NCBI RefSeq assembly: GCF_947495715.1
Contig: NZ_CANLZU010000013.1
Span: forward strand, 1 to 64,000
Length of the DNA stretch: 64,000 nt
Direction of reading: 5' to 3'
Source of the DNA: an uncultured Oceanisphaera sp.
GTDB taxonomy: Bacteria > Pseudomonadota > Gammaproteobacteria > Enterobacterales > Aeromonadaceae
The first letter of the stretch is position 1. Each line of letters opens with the position of its first letter. Shown here piece after piece: positions 11,985-22,065 of this stretch. Under the pieces are notes generated by a model, which saw nothing but the letters and a program-made list of their open reading frames with translations, did no database searches and was not told the DNA's origin. Position numbers and translations under genes: made by a program.

Positions 11985-13336
11985 TCGGCCGCCCGGCCGC
12001 CGGGCAGGGAATGCAGCGACCCTTCCTCGGCGGCGCGGGCCTGCAGGTGTTCGGGTAACGGCTTGGTGACTTCCACCCCCAGCTCGCGAAAGGCCTCGGC
12101 CTGGCGGATCAGGTTGCCACGACCGCTGCTCAGCTTCTTCATCGCCCGCTGATAGTTATCGTCGGCCCGCTGCAACGACTGGCCCACCGCCTCCATGTCT
12201 TCCGTGAACAGCCGCAGTTTTTCGTAGATCTTGCCCGCCGACTCGGCAATTTTGCGCGCATTCTGGTTTTGCCGTTCTACCCGCCACAGGTTCTCGATGG
12301 TACGCAGCGCCACCAGCAGATTGGTGGGGCTGACCAGCAGAATATTATGGTCGAGGGCATATTTTACCAGCCCCGGCTCCGCCTCCACCGCCACCAGAAA
12401 GGCCGGCTCGACCGCCACGAACATCAGCACATAGTCGAGGGTTCTCACCCCCTGCAGGTTCTGATAGTCCTTGCGCCCCAGCTCGCGAATATGGCCGCGT
12501 ACCGAGGTCACGTGATCGCGCAGCGCCTGCTCGCGTTCGGCGGCATCGTCACCGTTGAAATAGCGCTCGTAGGCGGTGAGCGACACCTTGGCATCGATGA
12601 TGATGTCTTTTTCCTGCGGCAGGTGCACCACCACATCCGGCTGGTAGCGCTTGCCCTCGGCGTTGTTCAGGCTGAGCTGGGTGCTGTATTCGTGGCCTTC
12701 GCGCAATCCCGACTCCGACAGCACCCTGGAAAGCACCACTTCGCCCCAGTTGCCCTGCTGTTTGCTGTCGCCCTTCAGCGCCCGGGTCAGGGCGGCGGTA
12801 TCGACGCTCATCTGCTGGTGCAGCTCGGCCAACCGCTCAATCTCGAACTTCAGGCTGTGGCGCTGGCGGCTTTCATCGGCGTAGGTTTCCTGCATGCTGC
12901 GCCGAAAGCCTTCCAGCTGCTCGCGCAGCGGCGACAAGACACCGTCCAGGCTGTTCTGGTTCAATTCGCGGAAGTTGTGCGTTTTCTGCTCGAAGATACG
13001 CTGGGCCAGGTTTTCAAACTGCTGCCCCAGCCGGGTTTCACTGGCTTCGAACTGAGCCTGCTTTTCCGCCGCCCACTGCCGCTCCTGGCGCAACAGGGTC
13101 TCGTATTCCTTGAGCCGACCGTTCATTTTCAGCACCAGTTGCTGCTGCTGATCCAGCCGTTGACGAGTGTCCTGCAGCTCGCCGCCCCGCTCCTCCAGCT
13201 GCGCCTGCAACTGCCGGTTTTGCTGGGCCAGCAATTGCAGGCGAGTACCCAGGCCGAGCCGGGTCAGCCCCCAGCCGGCCAGCGCGGTTGCCGCCGCCAG
13301 CCAGTAAGGCCAGCTCGTTGCCAATAACGACGTCAT
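11981..13336 (-). CDS. rmuC: RmuC family protein
   Basis: The 451-residue protein has one N-terminal membrane helix (about 8-25), a long glutamine- and arginine-rich coiled coil (about 30-170), then the RmuC core with [21 protein letters not shown] and [16 protein letters not shown], a PD-(D/E)xK nuclease-like fold. RmuC is linked to limiting DNA rearrangement at inverted repeats, but its reaction is not well defined. It overlaps the upstream 82-residue membrane protein gene by one base. Confidence 0.94.
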   Translation of the reverse strand: MTSLLATSWPYWLAAATALAGWGLTRLGLGTRLQLLAQQNRQLQAQLEERGGELQDTRQRLDQQQQLVLKMNGRLKEYETLLRQERQWAAEKQAQFEASETRLGQQFENLAQRIFEQKTHNFRELNQNSLDGVLSPLREQLEGFRRSMQETYADESRQRHSLKFEIERLAELHQQMSVDTAALTRALKGDSKQQGNWGEVVLSRVLSESGLREGHEYSTQLSLNNAEGKRYQPDVVVHLPQEKDIIIDAKVSLTAYERYFNGDDAAEREQALRDHVTSVRGHIRELGRKDYQNLQGVRTLDYVLMFVAVEPAFLVAVEAEPGLVKYALDHNILLVSPTNLLVALRTIENLWRVERQNQNARKIAESAGKIYEKLRLFTEDMEAVGQSLQRADDNYQRAMKKLSSGRGNLIRQAEAFRELGVEVTKPLPEHLQARAAEEGSLHSLPGGRAAD

Positions 13337-13584
13337 CAGCGCCTCCGCTGTTCAAGCATGGCCAGCACGCGGCGGTTGAAGCGCAACCAGAGCAGCACAT
13401 AAAGCAGGTACAACAGCATGATCAACCACTTGTGCTGATTCACGCCATTGTCGAATTCGGCCAGCGGCAGCCCCGTCAGCTGGCAGTACAACCACAGCAG
13501 CAACGGAAACATCAGCAATACCGACCAGCGCCAGCACTGGCCGAGCAAGGAAATAAGAAAGCCGTTATCCAAAATGTATTCCAA
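13336..13584 (-). CDS. small two-TM membrane protein, hypothetical
   Basis: The 82-residue product has two hydrophobic segments (about 18-38, SVLLMFPLLLWLYC, and about 53-67, WLIMLLYLLYVLLWL) separated by an acidic loop, with a basic C-terminus. It is therefore probably a small inner-membrane protein. I do not recognise the family. The stop codon abuts the rmuC start, so the two may be co-transcribed and co-translated. No signal peptidase site or cysteine motif is present. Confidence 0.65.
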   Translation of the reverse strand: MEYILDNGFLISLLGQCWRWSVLLMFPLLLWLYCQLTGLPLAEFDNGVNQHKWLIMLLYLLYVLLWLRFNRRVLAMLEQRRR

Positions 13585-13629
13585 CCGTCTGATAATCAGG
13601 CGCCAGCTTAACAGCGAGCGCGCGGGAAA

Positions 13630-14469
13630 TCAGCCGCAGCGACGCAGATAACTCCTTAACTGCTCCGACGGAATCGAACTGCTGGAAGACAAGGTGTAGG
13701 CCGCCCACTGCCCGGCCTGGATCAAGGTTGCCGACATCGACAACCCGGATACCAGACCGTGGATCAGACCGCCGGCAAAGGCGTCACCGGCGCCGGTGGC
13801 ATCCACCACCGACACCGGCCGGCTCGGCACCCGAATATGCTGTTCGGCCGAAAAGGCCTCGGCCCCCTGCTCGCCGTGGGTTACTACCAGCCATTGCAAC
13901 CGCTCACCCGCCAGTTGCCGGGCGTGCTCCCAGAGATTGGGTTGCGGCGCCAGATCCGCCGCCGAGGCGATCATCACCTGACAGGGCCGGGCCCAGCGTC
14001 CGGCCTTGGGATACTGACTGACCACCAGGCTGTGCGACGCCATCTGCGTCATGTAATCGCCCACCTCACCGCCGTCATGATTCACATACAGGCAGTCCAC
14101 CGGATCTATGGGCAGGTTGCCGGGCAAGGCCGGTCGCCGGTGCTGGCGCAATATGGTGCGTTCGCCCAGACTGTCCACCAGCACCAGCAGCTCACCGGTT
14201 TCACCGTCAAACTGCTCCACCTGCTTCACGTCCAGCCCCAGCTTGGCTGCCTGCCGGCACAGCCAGTCACCGGTGTCGTCGTTGCCTACCCGGGCGGCAA
14301 TGCTCACCTGATGCCCGGCCCACAACAGTCCTACGCCGGTATTGGCGCCACCGCCGCCCAGCCGCCGCCCCTGATCCCGATACAACAGGCGGCCTCCGGC
14401 GGCCAGGGGGTCATTCAGCAGCAGCACATGATCACAATTCAGGTTGGCCAGCAGCCGTATTTTTGCCAT
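13630..14469 (-). CDS. PfkB-family carbohydrate kinase
   Basis: The 279-residue protein is a ribokinase/PfkB-type sugar kinase. Motif 1 is the GGGGANTGVGL segment near residue 38. Motif 2 is VVDATGAGDAFAGGL near residue 225, with the catalytic aspartate in GAGD. The chain is shorter than typical ribokinase (about 305), mainly in the lid region. The sugar substrate cannot be deduced: no transporter, regulator or pathway gene is adjacent. Confidence 0.88.
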   Translation of the reverse strand: MAKIRLLANLNCDHVLLLNDPLAAGGRLLYRDQGRRLGGGGANTGVGLLWAGHQVSIAARVGNDDTGDWLCRQAAKLGLDVKQVEQFDGETGELLVLVDSLGERTILRQHRRPALPGNLPIDPVDCLYVNHDGGEVGDYMTQMASHSLVVSQYPKAGRWARPCQVMIASAADLAPQPNLWEHARQLAGERLQWLVVTHGEQGAEAFSAEQHIRVPSRPVSVVDATGAGDAFAGGLIHGLVSGLSMSATLIQAGQWAAYTLSSSSSIPSEQLRSYLRRCG

Positions 14470-14487
14470 TCAGGCTCCTCAATGAGA

Positions 14488-14509
14488 ATGGCGCCCACGT
14501 CGGCGCCAT
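14488..14509 (-). terminator. hairpin, possible weak terminator for the DUF4399 gene
   Basis: ATGGCGCC and GGCGCCAT form a perfect 8-bp stem around a 6-base loop, downstream of the minus-strand DUF4399 gene. The uridine tract that should follow is poor (TTCTCATT), so termination is uncertain. Confidence 0.3.
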
Positions 14510-14554
14510 CCTGGTAATCGATTGTCGATGATACGGGGATGATGAGTAAGCAGC

Positions 14555-14971
14555 TTACTCCACCGTCACTTGAATGAGTTCAGACATGATCGGTGGCTGA
14601 TGCGGCGCATGTTGCGCATCGCCCACCACCAGTTGCAAACGATATTGTCCCGGCGGCAGACTGAGCCGGGTTTCGGTCTGACCACCACCAAAATGGCGCA
14701 CCTGCTCGCTGGCCGGCAACGGCTGGGTCAGATCCGGCATGGGATCGGCGTTAATCAGCAGGTGATGGTGACCGGTGTTTTCCTTTTCCACCCCGGCCGG
14801 CGCCACGCCCATGCCTTCCAGGCCGAAGCGCACGGTAAACTCGCTACTCAGGGTGTCGCCATCGGCCGGACTGAGGAAATAGACCCGCGCGCCTTCCGGC
14901 GCCGGGGTGGCCGATACCGATAACGCCGCCAGCAGGGCGGCGGTACCGAACATGCTCGTTATTCTCATCAT
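14555..14971 (-). CDS. DUF4399 domain periplasmic protein
   Basis: The 138-residue product begins MMRITSMFG and has a signal peptide with likely cleavage after SVSATPA. It then carries the DUF4399 core: VYFLSPADGDTLSS, VRFGLEGMGVAPAG, TGHHHLLIN and the proline-rich end. The histidine cluster GHHHLL suggests metal binding, but function is unknown. The start at 14971 is preceded by a GGAG site; the upstream in-frame ATG at 15001 would add ten residues ahead of a normal signal peptide. Confidence 0.85.
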   Translation of the reverse strand: MMRITSMFGTAALLAALSVSATPAPEGARVYFLSPADGDTLSSEFTVRFGLEGMGVAPAGVEKENTGHHHLLINADPMPDLTQPLPASEQVRHFGGGQTETRLSLPPGQYRLQLVVGDAQHAPHQPPIMSELIQVTVE

Positions 14972-15380
14972 TGTCGGTCTCCGTGGGGATATCAGCCCCA
15001 AGCATAGCAGCGCTTTTGGGCTGATGGCGCATCTTGGCCAAGGCCGGACGCCGACACCATCTTCGATATCGATTTAAAAACCGGCATGGCAAATACACCT
15101 CATACGACTCCTTGTTGCCATGACAATTATCAATAAATTCACGATTTTAGGCGTATCGCTTTCCATATGGCGCTGATAATCTGATACAAGCTGGCGGCAC
15201 TTTCGCATCATGCATTAGCCAGCCTGAATATAACAACACAAGCACGGGACGCTGCAACCTGATGTCTGGAACACCGGCACAGCCATGGCTGTTGTCGGCA
15301 TCATCCAATGGTCACGGCTCATCCCCCACCCGGAATTCAACAGCAATAGCCAGTGGCGACCCGTCACTGGGAGGATGGAC
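14972..15380. other. 409-base intergenic region between divergent genes
   Basis: The spacer holds the divergent promoters of the DUF4399 gene and the chemoreceptor. A GCTGATAA element at 15172-15179 resembles a flagellar sigma-28 -10 but lacks a TAAA-type -35 at the right distance. I see no RNA gene, repeat or credible ORF here; the in-frame upstream extension of the receptor lacks family features. Confidence 0.4.
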
Positions 15381-17063
15381 ATGCAATTTCTGAATAATCT
15401 CAGTCTGCGTTACAAGCTGCTGGCCATGGTCGCCAGCCTGTTTATCGGCATTCTGCTGGTACAGGGTTCGGCCATGATCGGCCTGCGTCACGAGTTGCTG
15501 GATGCGCGCAAGGAAAAGGTACAAGAACAGGTAGAAACGGCGGCGTCACTGATCGGTTACTACTATGGCCAACGCCAGACGCTGGGCGAAGAGGAAAGCA
15601 AGCGCCTGGCCAAACAGGCGGTAGGGGCACTGCGCTATGGCAGTGACGGCTACATGTGGATCAACGACATGCAACATCGTCTGGTGCTGCACCCGATCAA
15701 ACCCGACGCCGAAGGCAAGGACATGACCCAGGTGCAGGATGCCGATGGCCAGTACCATTGGCAGGCCATGGTGCAACGGGTCAAACAACAGCAGGCCGGT
15801 TTTGTCGAGTACAGCTACATAGGCCCCCAGTTCGACTCGCCGCAGCAGAAGGTGTCTTATGTGCAGGGCTTTACTCCCTGGGGCTGGGTCATCGGCAGCG
15901 GCGTTTACCTGAGTGACGTCAACACCCTGTTCTGGCAGCAAGCCACCAAATCGCTGCTGCTGATGGCGCTGGTCATGGTGCTGGCGCTGATTATCGTGGT
16001 ATTGATCAGCCGCTCGCTGACCTTCTCGGTGGCACGGGTGCTGGAGGTGGTGCAGCAGTTCGGCAAGGGGGATTTGAGTGTTCGCACCGACTCGACCCGT
16101 GCCGATGAAATCGGTCAGCTGTCGCGTGGGGTCGATACCATGGGCGAACAGCTGTGTACCTTGCTGCAAAAGGTCCGCAACGCCTCGGCAACCCTCGATG
16201 ATGAAGCGGAAGGACTGAGCGTCAAGAGTCAGCAAACTCGTGCCAGCATGCAGGCACAGTTTTCCGAGGTAGATCAGGTCGCCACCGCCATGAACGAAAT
16301 GAACGCCACCGTGCACGAAGTGGCGCGCTACGCCAACGATGCCTCCCAGGCCGCCGATCACGCCAACAGCGAGGCCCGCATGGGGCACGACGACGTGGCC
16401 CGCAGTATCGATACCATGCTGCAGCTGGCCGAGTCGGTGACACAGGCCGACAACGCCATGCGCGAACTGGAAAGCCAGACCCAGAAGATTGGCTCCGTGG
16501 TCGAGGTCATCCGCACCATTTCCGAGCAAACCAACCTGCTGGCGCTGAACGCCGCCATCGAGGCCGCCCGGGCCGGTGACTCCGGCCGCGGTTTTGCCGT
16601 GGTAGCCGACGAGGTTCGTTCGCTGGCGCAACGCACTCAGGACTCGACCGGTGAAATTCAGCGCATGATCCAGCAGCTGCAGAGCCATGCCGGCACCGTG
16701 GTCGAGCATATGCAAAGCAGTCAGGAGCAGGCAGGGATCAGCGTCGATGTGGTACGCGCCGCCGGCAAGGATCTGGAAAAGATTCTGGACGAGGTGCAGC
16801 GTATCAACGACATGAACGCCCAGATCGCCACCGCCTCGGAAGAGCAGTCTGCCGTGGCCGAAGAGATCAACCGCAACCTGCTGCACATCAACGAAGGCTC
16901 GCAGGAAGCGCTGCAGGTGAGTGAGCTGATTTCACAAACCAGCCACCGGGTGCTGGGCGCCTCGCGCGATTTGCATCAGCAGATAGCGCATTTCCGGCTG
17001 CAGCAAACCAATGAGCACGGGATCGTGTTTGATGCCATCGAGGTCAAGACGCAACCCGCCTGA
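15381..17063 (+). CDS. methyl-accepting chemotaxis protein with periplasmic Cache domain
   Basis: The 560-residue receptor has TM1 (about 12-32), a periplasmic single-Cache domain (about 35-190, with [11 protein letters not shown] and [12 protein letters not shown]), TM2 (about 194-214), HAMP, and a cytoplasmic coiled coil. The conserved tip includes [20 protein letters not shown]. It has no C-terminal CheR-binding pentapeptide. I chose ATG 15381 because GGGAGG at 15369-15374 sits six bases before it; ATG 15375 directly abuts that site. The ligand is unknown; Cache receptors often sense small carboxylates. No other chemotaxis gene is nearby. Confidence 0.93.
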   Translation: MQFLNNLSLRYKLLAMVASLFIGILLVQGSAMIGLRHELLDARKEKVQEQVETAASLIGYYYGQRQTLGEEESKRLAKQAVGALRYGSDGYMWINDMQHRLVLHPIKPDAEGKDMTQVQDADGQYHWQAMVQRVKQQQAGFVEYSYIGPQFDSPQQKVSYVQGFTPWGWVIGSGVYLSDVNTLFWQQATKSLLLMALVMVLALIIVVLISRSLTFSVARVLEVVQQFGKGDLSVRTDSTRADEIGQLSRGVDTMGEQLCTLLQKVRNASATLDDEAEGLSVKSQQTRASMQAQFSEVDQVATAMNEMNATVHEVARYANDASQAADHANSEARMGHDDVARSIDTMLQLAESVTQADNAMRELESQTQKIGSVVEVIRTISEQTNLLALNAAIEAARAGDSGRGFAVVADEVRSLAQRTQDSTGEIQRMIQQLQSHAGTVVEHMQSSQEQAGISVDVVRAAGKDLEKILDEVQRINDMNAQIATASEEQSAVAEEINRNLLHINEGSQEALQVSELISQTSHRVLGASRDLHQQIAHFRLQQTNEHGIVFDAIEVKTQPA

Positions 17064-17081
17064 TCCGGCACCAGCAACAAC

Positions 17082-17110
17082 AAGGCCGCCCATTGGCGGC
17101 CTTGCTTTTA
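17082..17110 (+). terminator. intrinsic terminator after the chemoreceptor gene
   Basis: AAGGCCGCC pairs with GGCGGCCTT around a CATT loop, followed by a T-rich tail (GCTTTTA). It lies 18 bases after the chemoreceptor stop and can also serve the convergent phn operon end. Almost the same hairpin occurs at 27991-28018. Confidence 0.8.
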
Positions 17111-17133
17111 TCACCCTATTGCATCACCAATCG

Positions 17134-17907
17134 TCAGCTCTGAGCTGTCTCGTCTGCCAGCACTATCTCCATGTTGTCCCACCCCGCCGTCACCCCGTTC
17201 GGCAAGGTGTGCTGTTGCAACCAGACATGAAAATCATGGCCGATATGGGTCAGGATCATCTGCTTCGGGCGCAGGCTGTCATGCAGTTCCAGCACCTGTT
17301 CCAGTGCGTTGTGGTTACGGCCCTGGCTGCCGGGAGGAAAGCTGCAGTCAATCACCACCGCATCCAGCGTTGGCTGGGCATGCAGCCAGCGGTTGCTGTG
17401 TTCCGGCAAGCCCAGAGTATCGGTGAGATACGCCACACGATGCTCGCCGAGACGGAAAACATAGCCCAGGGTAGGACGGGAGTGCACCAGATCGAGCGGC
17501 GTAATGCTCAGCTCGCCGAGCTGCCATTCCTGCCCGTGCTGCAGCGGCGGTTGAAAGTCCAGACAGCCGGGATGCTTGAGCAGATCGGCGCAACCGGACG
17601 AATCATCCGGGCACCACACGGGTATCGGCGCGCTCCGGCCCCAGCGCAGATGAAACAGCCCCTGCACATGATCGACATGAAAATGGGTCAGCAGAATGCC
17701 CTCCAGGCTGCCCGGCACAAAGCGCCGGTGCAGATCCATCAGGCCACCGTCGATCAGCAGCCGATTGCCCTGCCATTCCAGCAGGGCCGAGCACGGCGCC
17801 CGACCCAGCGCCGGTTCACGCTCGGCCTGCACACAGCTGTGGCAATCGCAGCCATACAGCGGCATGCCCCCGGCCGCCCCCGTGCCCAGCAGGGTCAGCC
17901 GCATCAT
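17134..17907 (-). CDS. phnP: phosphoribosyl 1,2-cyclic phosphate phosphodiesterase PhnP
   Basis: PhnP opens 5-phosphoribosyl 1,2-cyclic phosphate, the product of C-P lyase, to ribose 1,5-bisphosphate. The 257-residue protein is a metallo-beta-lactamase fold enzyme with TLLGTGAAGGMP at the N-terminus, the zinc-type cysteines and histidine of the CDCHSC region, and the metal motif THFHVDHVQG near residue 75. The start ATG at 17907 overlaps the phnN stop in ATGA. It is the last gene of the phn operon. Confidence 0.95.
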   Translation of the reverse strand: MMRLTLLGTGAAGGMPLYGCDCHSCVQAEREPALGRAPCSALLEWQGNRLLIDGGLMDLHRRFVPGSLEGILLTHFHVDHVQGLFHLRWGRSAPIPVWCPDDSSGCADLLKHPGCLDFQPPLQHGQEWQLGELSITPLDLVHSRPTLGYVFRLGEHRVAYLTDTLGLPEHSNRWLHAQPTLDAVVIDCSFPPGSQGRNHNALEQVLELHDSLRPKQMILTHIGHDFHVWLQQHTLPNGVTAGWDNMEIVLADETAQS

Positions 17908-18464
17908 GCCGGCAACGCCTGTCGATAGCGCCGAAACTGCCGCAGGGTATCGGTCAGGGCACCGCTGTTGTCCAGCCGCCATACGCCGTCCGGCAAACCG
18001 CGATTCAGGGCCGAGGCCCGCTCCAGCCGCCGGATGATGTCTGCTTCGCTTTCCCGCCCCCGGGCCCGCAGCCGCCTCTCCAGGGTCTTGGTATCGACGC
18101 TGATCATCACCGGCACCAGCCGCTCGGCAAACCTCACCCGGGCCTGTGGCAGATGCTCGCGAGAACCATTGACCATCACATCCAGGCCCGAGGCCAGCCA
18201 GCTTTCAATTTCTCGCCCCACCGCATAATGATGGCCGTTGGCGGCCCAGCTGAGGGCAAACAACCCCAGTTCCTGACGCGCACTGAATTCCGGCTCGGAC
18301 AACTCGATATGGTTTTCTCCCCCCGCCGAGGCGGCCCGGGTGATGTAACGATGCGCCACCAGCAGGCCTTCGCCCCAGTGTTCGCGCACCGCCTGCATAA
18401 AGCTGTCTTTGCCGGCGCCCGACGGCCCCATCACATAAAACAGGCGTCCTGTTCCGCTGCTCAT
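17904..18464 (-). CDS. phnN: ribose 1,5-bisphosphate phosphokinase PhnN
   Basis: PhnN phosphorylates ribose 1,5-bisphosphate to PRPP, finishing the C-P lyase route. The 186-residue protein resembles guanylate kinase and has the P-loop GPSGAGKDS at residues 13-21 and a conserved RYITR segment. Length agrees with E. coli PhnN (185). It follows phnM by 13 bases and overlaps phnP. Confidence 0.95.
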   Translation of the reverse strand: MSSGTGRLFYVMGPSGAGKDSFMQAVREHWGEGLLVAHRYITRAASAGGENHIELSEPEFSARQELGLFALSWAANGHHYAVGREIESWLASGLDVMVNGSREHLPQARVRFAERLVPVMISVDTKTLERRLRARGRESEADIIRRLERASALNRGLPDGVWRLDNSGALTDTLRQFRRYRQALPA

Positions 18465-18477
18465 CCTCGCGCTCCTG

Positions 18478-19614
18478 TCAGTAGGCCAGCTCGCCCCGGC
18501 ACCATACCCGGGTGGGATAAACCTGCCCCTGGTGGCGCTGCACCAGCACCAGATCGGCCCGGCGCCCTTCCGCCAGCACGCCCCGGTCGGTCAGCCCCAG
18601 AGAGCGGGCCGGATTGGCGGTGGCCAGCCGGGTGGCGGCGGCCAGCCCCAGCGCGTTGCGTTCGTCGTCGGCCAGCAGGAACACCGCTTCGAGCAGACTG
18701 CCCGGATAATAGTCGGACGACAGCACATCCAGCACGCCCAGCGCCGCCAGTTCATGGGCGGCAACATTACCGGAATGCGAGCCCCCGCGCACCACGTTGG
18801 GCGCACCCATCATCACCATCAGGCCATGCTGATGCGAGGCGGTGGCCGCCTCGACCGTGGTCGGGAATTCGGCAATCACCATGCCCAGCCGATGCGACTC
18901 CAGCACATGGGCCGAGGTGGCATCGTCATGGCTGGCGAGGGAAATATTTCGCTCCCGGCACTGGCGGGCTATTTCCGCCCGGTTGGGCGCCGACCAGCGG
19001 GCCGACAACGCCAGCTGACTCTGCTCGAATTCCTGCATCTGCCGATCGTTGAGCCGGTATTTGCCCTGATAGTATTCCCGGTATTTCACCATGTTGACAA
19101 ACTGGCGCTGGCCGGGGGAATGATCCATCAGCGACACCAGCCGGACTTCCGGCAGCTCGAGGTAATGCTCGAACAGCGGCACAGTGGTGTCGTGGGGCAG
19201 CTCGCAGCGCAGGTGCAGCAAATGCTGGGCCCGGTTAAGGCCCTGTCGTTCGCTGTTGACCACCGTATGAATCATCTTGTCGAGATTGTCCTGGCGGGTG
19301 CCGCCGTCCCGCTCGTCGCCGATGGCCACCGCATCCAGTACCGTGGTAATGCCCGACGCCACTATCTGGGCATCGTGGGCGCGCATGGCGCCAAAGGGCG
19401 GCCAGCTGACCTTGGGCCGCGGCGTAAAATGCTTGTCCAGATTGTCGGTATGCAGCTCGACCAGGCCGGGCATCAGCCAGCCGCCGTTGCCGTCGATGGC
19501 GCCCGGCTGTTGGCTCGGGCTGTCGGCCAGGGCGCGGATCTCGCCATCGATCACCTCGACCGATCCCCGCACCACTTCATGCTCCAGAACCAGGTTCACA
19601 TTGGTAATAATCAT
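18478..19614 (-). CDS. phnM: ribose 1-methylphosphonate 5-triphosphate diphosphatase PhnM
   Basis: PhnM hydrolyses alpha-D-ribose 1-methylphosphonate 5-triphosphate to the 5-phosphate and pyrophosphate. The 378-residue amidohydrolase-fold protein shows the metal-binding [13 protein letters not shown] segment near residue 50, SHDDAT near 230 and the C-terminal [12 protein letters not shown] segment, all characteristic of PhnM. It overlaps phnL by four bases (ATGA). Confidence 0.96.
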   Translation of the reverse strand: MIITNVNLVLEHEVVRGSVEVIDGEIRALADSPSQQPGAIDGNGGWLMPGLVELHTDNLDKHFTPRPKVSWPPFGAMRAHDAQIVASGITTVLDAVAIGDERDGGTRQDNLDKMIHTVVNSERQGLNRAQHLLHLRCELPHDTTVPLFEHYLELPEVRLVSLMDHSPGQRQFVNMVKYREYYQGKYRLNDRQMQEFEQSQLALSARWSAPNRAEIARQCRERNISLASHDDATSAHVLESHRLGMVIAEFPTTVEAATASHQHGLMVMMGAPNVVRGGSHSGNVAAHELAALGVLDVLSSDYYPGSLLEAVFLLADDERNALGLAAATRLATANPARSLGLTDRGVLAEGRRADLVLVQRHQGQVYPTRVWCRGELAY

Positions 19615-20339
19615 GCGGAATGCTCCTCGTGCGCAGTGGCCGGCTGTTGGTTGCTGTCGGGCTGGATTTCGTAGAGCTGGTCGGCGACCTGCTCACGCAC
19701 GTCTTCATCATGAAAGATGCCGACGATGGCCGCACCCCGGGCCTTGGCTTCCCGAATCAGCTCCACCACCACCGCCCGGTTGGTGGCATCGAGCGAGGCG
19801 GTCGGCTCGTCGAGCAGCAGAATCGGATAGTCGGCAATAAAGCCCCGGGCGATGTTCACCCGCTGCTGCTCGCCGCCGGAGAAGGTCGCCGGCGCCAGCG
19901 CCCACAGGTGCTGCGGCACATTAAGCCGGGTCAGCAGCCGCTCGGCCCGGGCCTGAGCCTCGGCCCGGTTGCCGCCCTGCTCGATCATCGGCTGCATCAC
20001 CACCTCCAGCGCGCTGATGCGGGGGATCACCCGCAGAAACTGGCTGACCCAGCCAATGGTGTGGCGGCGCACATTGACCAGGGTGCGCGGCGGCGCCTGG
20101 GTCATGTCCAGCAGCTGTCCCTGATGCTGTACCTCGATGCGACCGCTGTCGGTCAGGTAATTGCCGTACAGGGTACGCAGCAGAGTGGACTTGCCGGTGC
20201 CGGAGCGACCGTGCAGTACCACACACTCCCCCTGCCCGACCGAAAAGGAAGCCCCGGCCAATACCGGCAGCCGGATGCCATTCTGGTTGTGCAAGACGAA
20301 GGTCTTGCGAACATTCGAAACGTTTAATGCGAAGGTCAT
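19611..20339 (-). CDS. phnL: phosphonate C-P lyase ABC-type protein PhnL
   Basis: The 242-residue ABC ATPase-like subunit has Walker [13 protein letters not shown] signature [14 protein letters not shown] and Walker [12 protein letters not shown]. PhnL is not a transporter; it acts with PhnG, PhnH, PhnI and PhnM in attaching phosphonate to the ribose of ATP, and later work places it on the C-P lyase core with PhnK. It starts eight bases after the phnK stop. Confidence 0.95.
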   Translation of the reverse strand: MTFALNVSNVRKTFVLHNQNGIRLPVLAGASFSVGQGECVVLHGRSGTGKSTLLRTLYGNYLTDSGRIEVQHQGQLLDMTQAPPRTLVNVRRHTIGWVSQFLRVIPRISALEVVMQPMIEQGGNRAEAQARAERLLTRLNVPQHLWALAPATFSGGEQQRVNIARGFIADYPILLLDEPTASLDATNRAVVVELIREAKARGAAIVGIFHDEDVREQVADQLYEIQPDSNQQPATAHEEHSA

Positions 20340-20347
20340 GACCGCTC

Positions 20348-21205
20348 CTAGCTTTGCAGTACAGAAGACACCAGTAACTGGGTATAGGGGTGCTGCGGAT
20401 CGTCCAGCACCTGATCGGTGAGGCCGGTTTCCACCACCCTACTTTGCTTCATCACCATCAACCGGTGCGCCAGCAACCGGGCCACCGCCAGATCGTGAGT
20501 GACGATCACCACCGCCAGCCCCAGCTCGGACACCAGCCGGCGCAGCAAATCCAGCAGTCGCGCCTGCACCGACACATCCAGTCCGCCGGTGGGCTCGTCC
20601 ATGAAAATCAGCTTGGGATGGGTCACCAGGTTGCGGGCAATCTGCAGCCGCTGCTGCATACCGCCGGAAAAGGTCACCGGCATGTCGTCGACACGGTCGA
20701 CGGGAATTTCCACGTCCTGCAGCCACTGCAGCGCCTGCTCGCGAATGCTGCCGTAGTGGCGCTGGCCCACCGCCATCAGCCGTTCGCCGATGTTGCCCCC
20801 GGCCGACACCCGCGGCCGCAGGCCGTCGAGCGGGTGCTGATGTACCACGCCCCAGTCGGTGCGCAGCAGTTGCCGACGCTGGCTTTCCGCCATTCGATAC
20901 AGGCTGACCACCTGCTGCAACTGGCTGTCGGCGCTGCCACGCAGATACAGCACCTCGCCCTCATCCGGGGCCAATCGACCGGAAATAGCCTGCAGCAGGG
21001 TGCTTTTACCGGAGCCGGACTCGCCGACGATGCCCAGCACTTCCCCCGGATAAAGGTCGAAGGAGACATCGGTAAAGCCCTTGCCCGGCGCGTAGAGTCG
21101 GGTCAGGTTCTGTACCGACAACAATGGCTGTTCCTGCCGCTTGGGGGTCATCTCCGGCGCGGCCGATGAGTCGGCCAGAGGAGTGGTTAACACGTGCTGA
21201 TTCAT
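20348..21205 (-). CDS. phnK: phosphonate C-P lyase ABC-type protein PhnK
   Basis: The 285-residue ABC ATPase-like protein has Walker [10 protein letters not shown], signature [15 protein letters not shown] and Walker [12 protein letters not shown]. PhnK binds the PhnGHIJ core. The start at ATG 21205 overlaps the phnJ stop in ATGA. An N-terminal extension of about 30 residues ([17 protein letters not shown]...) makes it longer than the E. coli protein (252). The extension looks disordered and may be a lineage-specific tail. Confidence 0.94.
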   Translation of the reverse strand: MNQHVLTTPLADSSAAPEMTPKRQEQPLLSVQNLTRLYAPGKGFTDVSFDLYPGEVLGIVGESGSGKSTLLQAISGRLAPDEGEVLYLRGSADSQLQQVVSLYRMAESQRRQLLRTDWGVVHQHPLDGLRPRVSAGGNIGERLMAVGQRHYGSIREQALQWLQDVEIPVDRVDDMPVTFSGGMQQRLQIARNLVTHPKLIFMDEPTGGLDVSVQARLLDLLRRLVSELGLAVVIVTHDLAVARLLAHRLMVMKQSRVVETGLTDQVLDDPQHPYTQLLVSSVLQS

Positions 21206-22065
21206 GCCTGTTTCTCCTGCTGCTGGCGGCAATAATCGGTATCGGAGCAGATAAAGACCCGCCCACCCAGATCGTCGGTCACTACCTCGTCGAGGAAGCT
21301 GTCGGTGGAGCCGCAGATATCACAGGGCTCGTCCCACTGCTGGATCTCGAAGGGATGATCCTCGAAGTCGAGACTCTTGACCCGGGTATAGGGTGGAATG
21401 GCATAGATGCGCTTTTCCCGGCCGGCACCAAACAGCTGCAGGGCCGGCATCATGTCCATCTTGGGATTGTCGAACTTGGGAATCGGCGAGGGATCCATGA
21501 TGTAGCGCTCGTTCACCTGCACCGGGTAGGCATAGGCGGTGGCAATATGGCCGTAACGGGCGATGTCTTCGTACAGCTTGACGTGCATGATGCCGTACTC
21601 TTCCAGTGCGTGCATTTTGCGGGTTTCGGTTTCGCGCGGCTCGATAAAGCGCAGCGGCTCGGGAATCGGCACCTGATACACCAGTATCTGATCCGGCCCG
21701 AGGGCGGTTTCCGGAATGCGGTGCCGGGTCTGGATCAGCGTGGCCTCGGTAGTCACCTCGGTGGTCTTCACCTGGGCCACCTGCTGGAAGAAGGAGCGAA
21801 TGGACACCGCATTGGTGGTGTCGTCGGCGCCTTGGTCGATCACCTTGAGGGTATCGTCGCGGCCGATCACCGCCGCCGTCAGCTGCACGCCGCCGGTGCC
21901 CCAGCCGTAGGGCATGGGCATTTCCCGGCCGCCGAAGGGCACCTGATAGCCGGGTATGGCCACCGCTTTCAGCAGCGCCCGACGGATCATGCGTTTGGTC
22001 TGTTCGTCCAGATAGGCATAGTTGTAGCCGTGATGCTGTACATCTGTGGTGCTCTGGTGAGTCAT
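21202..22065 (-). CDS. phnJ: carbon-phosphorus lyase PhnJ
   Basis: PhnJ is the radical-SAM enzyme that breaks the C-P bond of ribose 1-methylphosphonate 5-phosphate. The 287-residue protein carries the unusual C-terminal cysteine cluster CDICGSTDS...ICSDTDYC that supplies the iron-sulfur ligands and the catalytic cysteine in the family. It is one of the most diagnostic genes of the pathway. It overlaps phnK and starts one base from phnI's stop. Confidence 0.97.
   Translation of the reverse strand: MTHQSTTDVQHHGYNYAYLDEQTKRMIRRALLKAVAIPGYQVPFGGREMPMPYGWGTGGVQLTAAVIGRDDTLKVIDQGADDTTNAVSIRSFFQQVAQVKTTEVTTEATLIQTRHRIPETALGPDQILVYQVPIPEPLRFIEPRETETRKMHALEEYGIMHVKLYEDIARYGHIATAYAYPVQVNERYIMDPSPIPKFDNPKMDMMPALQLFGAGREKRIYAIPPYTRVKSLDFEDHPFEIQQWDEPCDICGSTDSFLDEVVTDDLGGRVFICSDTDYCRQQQEKQA

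Noticed and set aside
15172-15179. GCTGATAA as a flagellar sigma-28 -10 before the chemoreceptor gene
   Set aside because: No TAAA-type -35 lies 15 bases upstream; the match to GCCGATAA alone is not enough.
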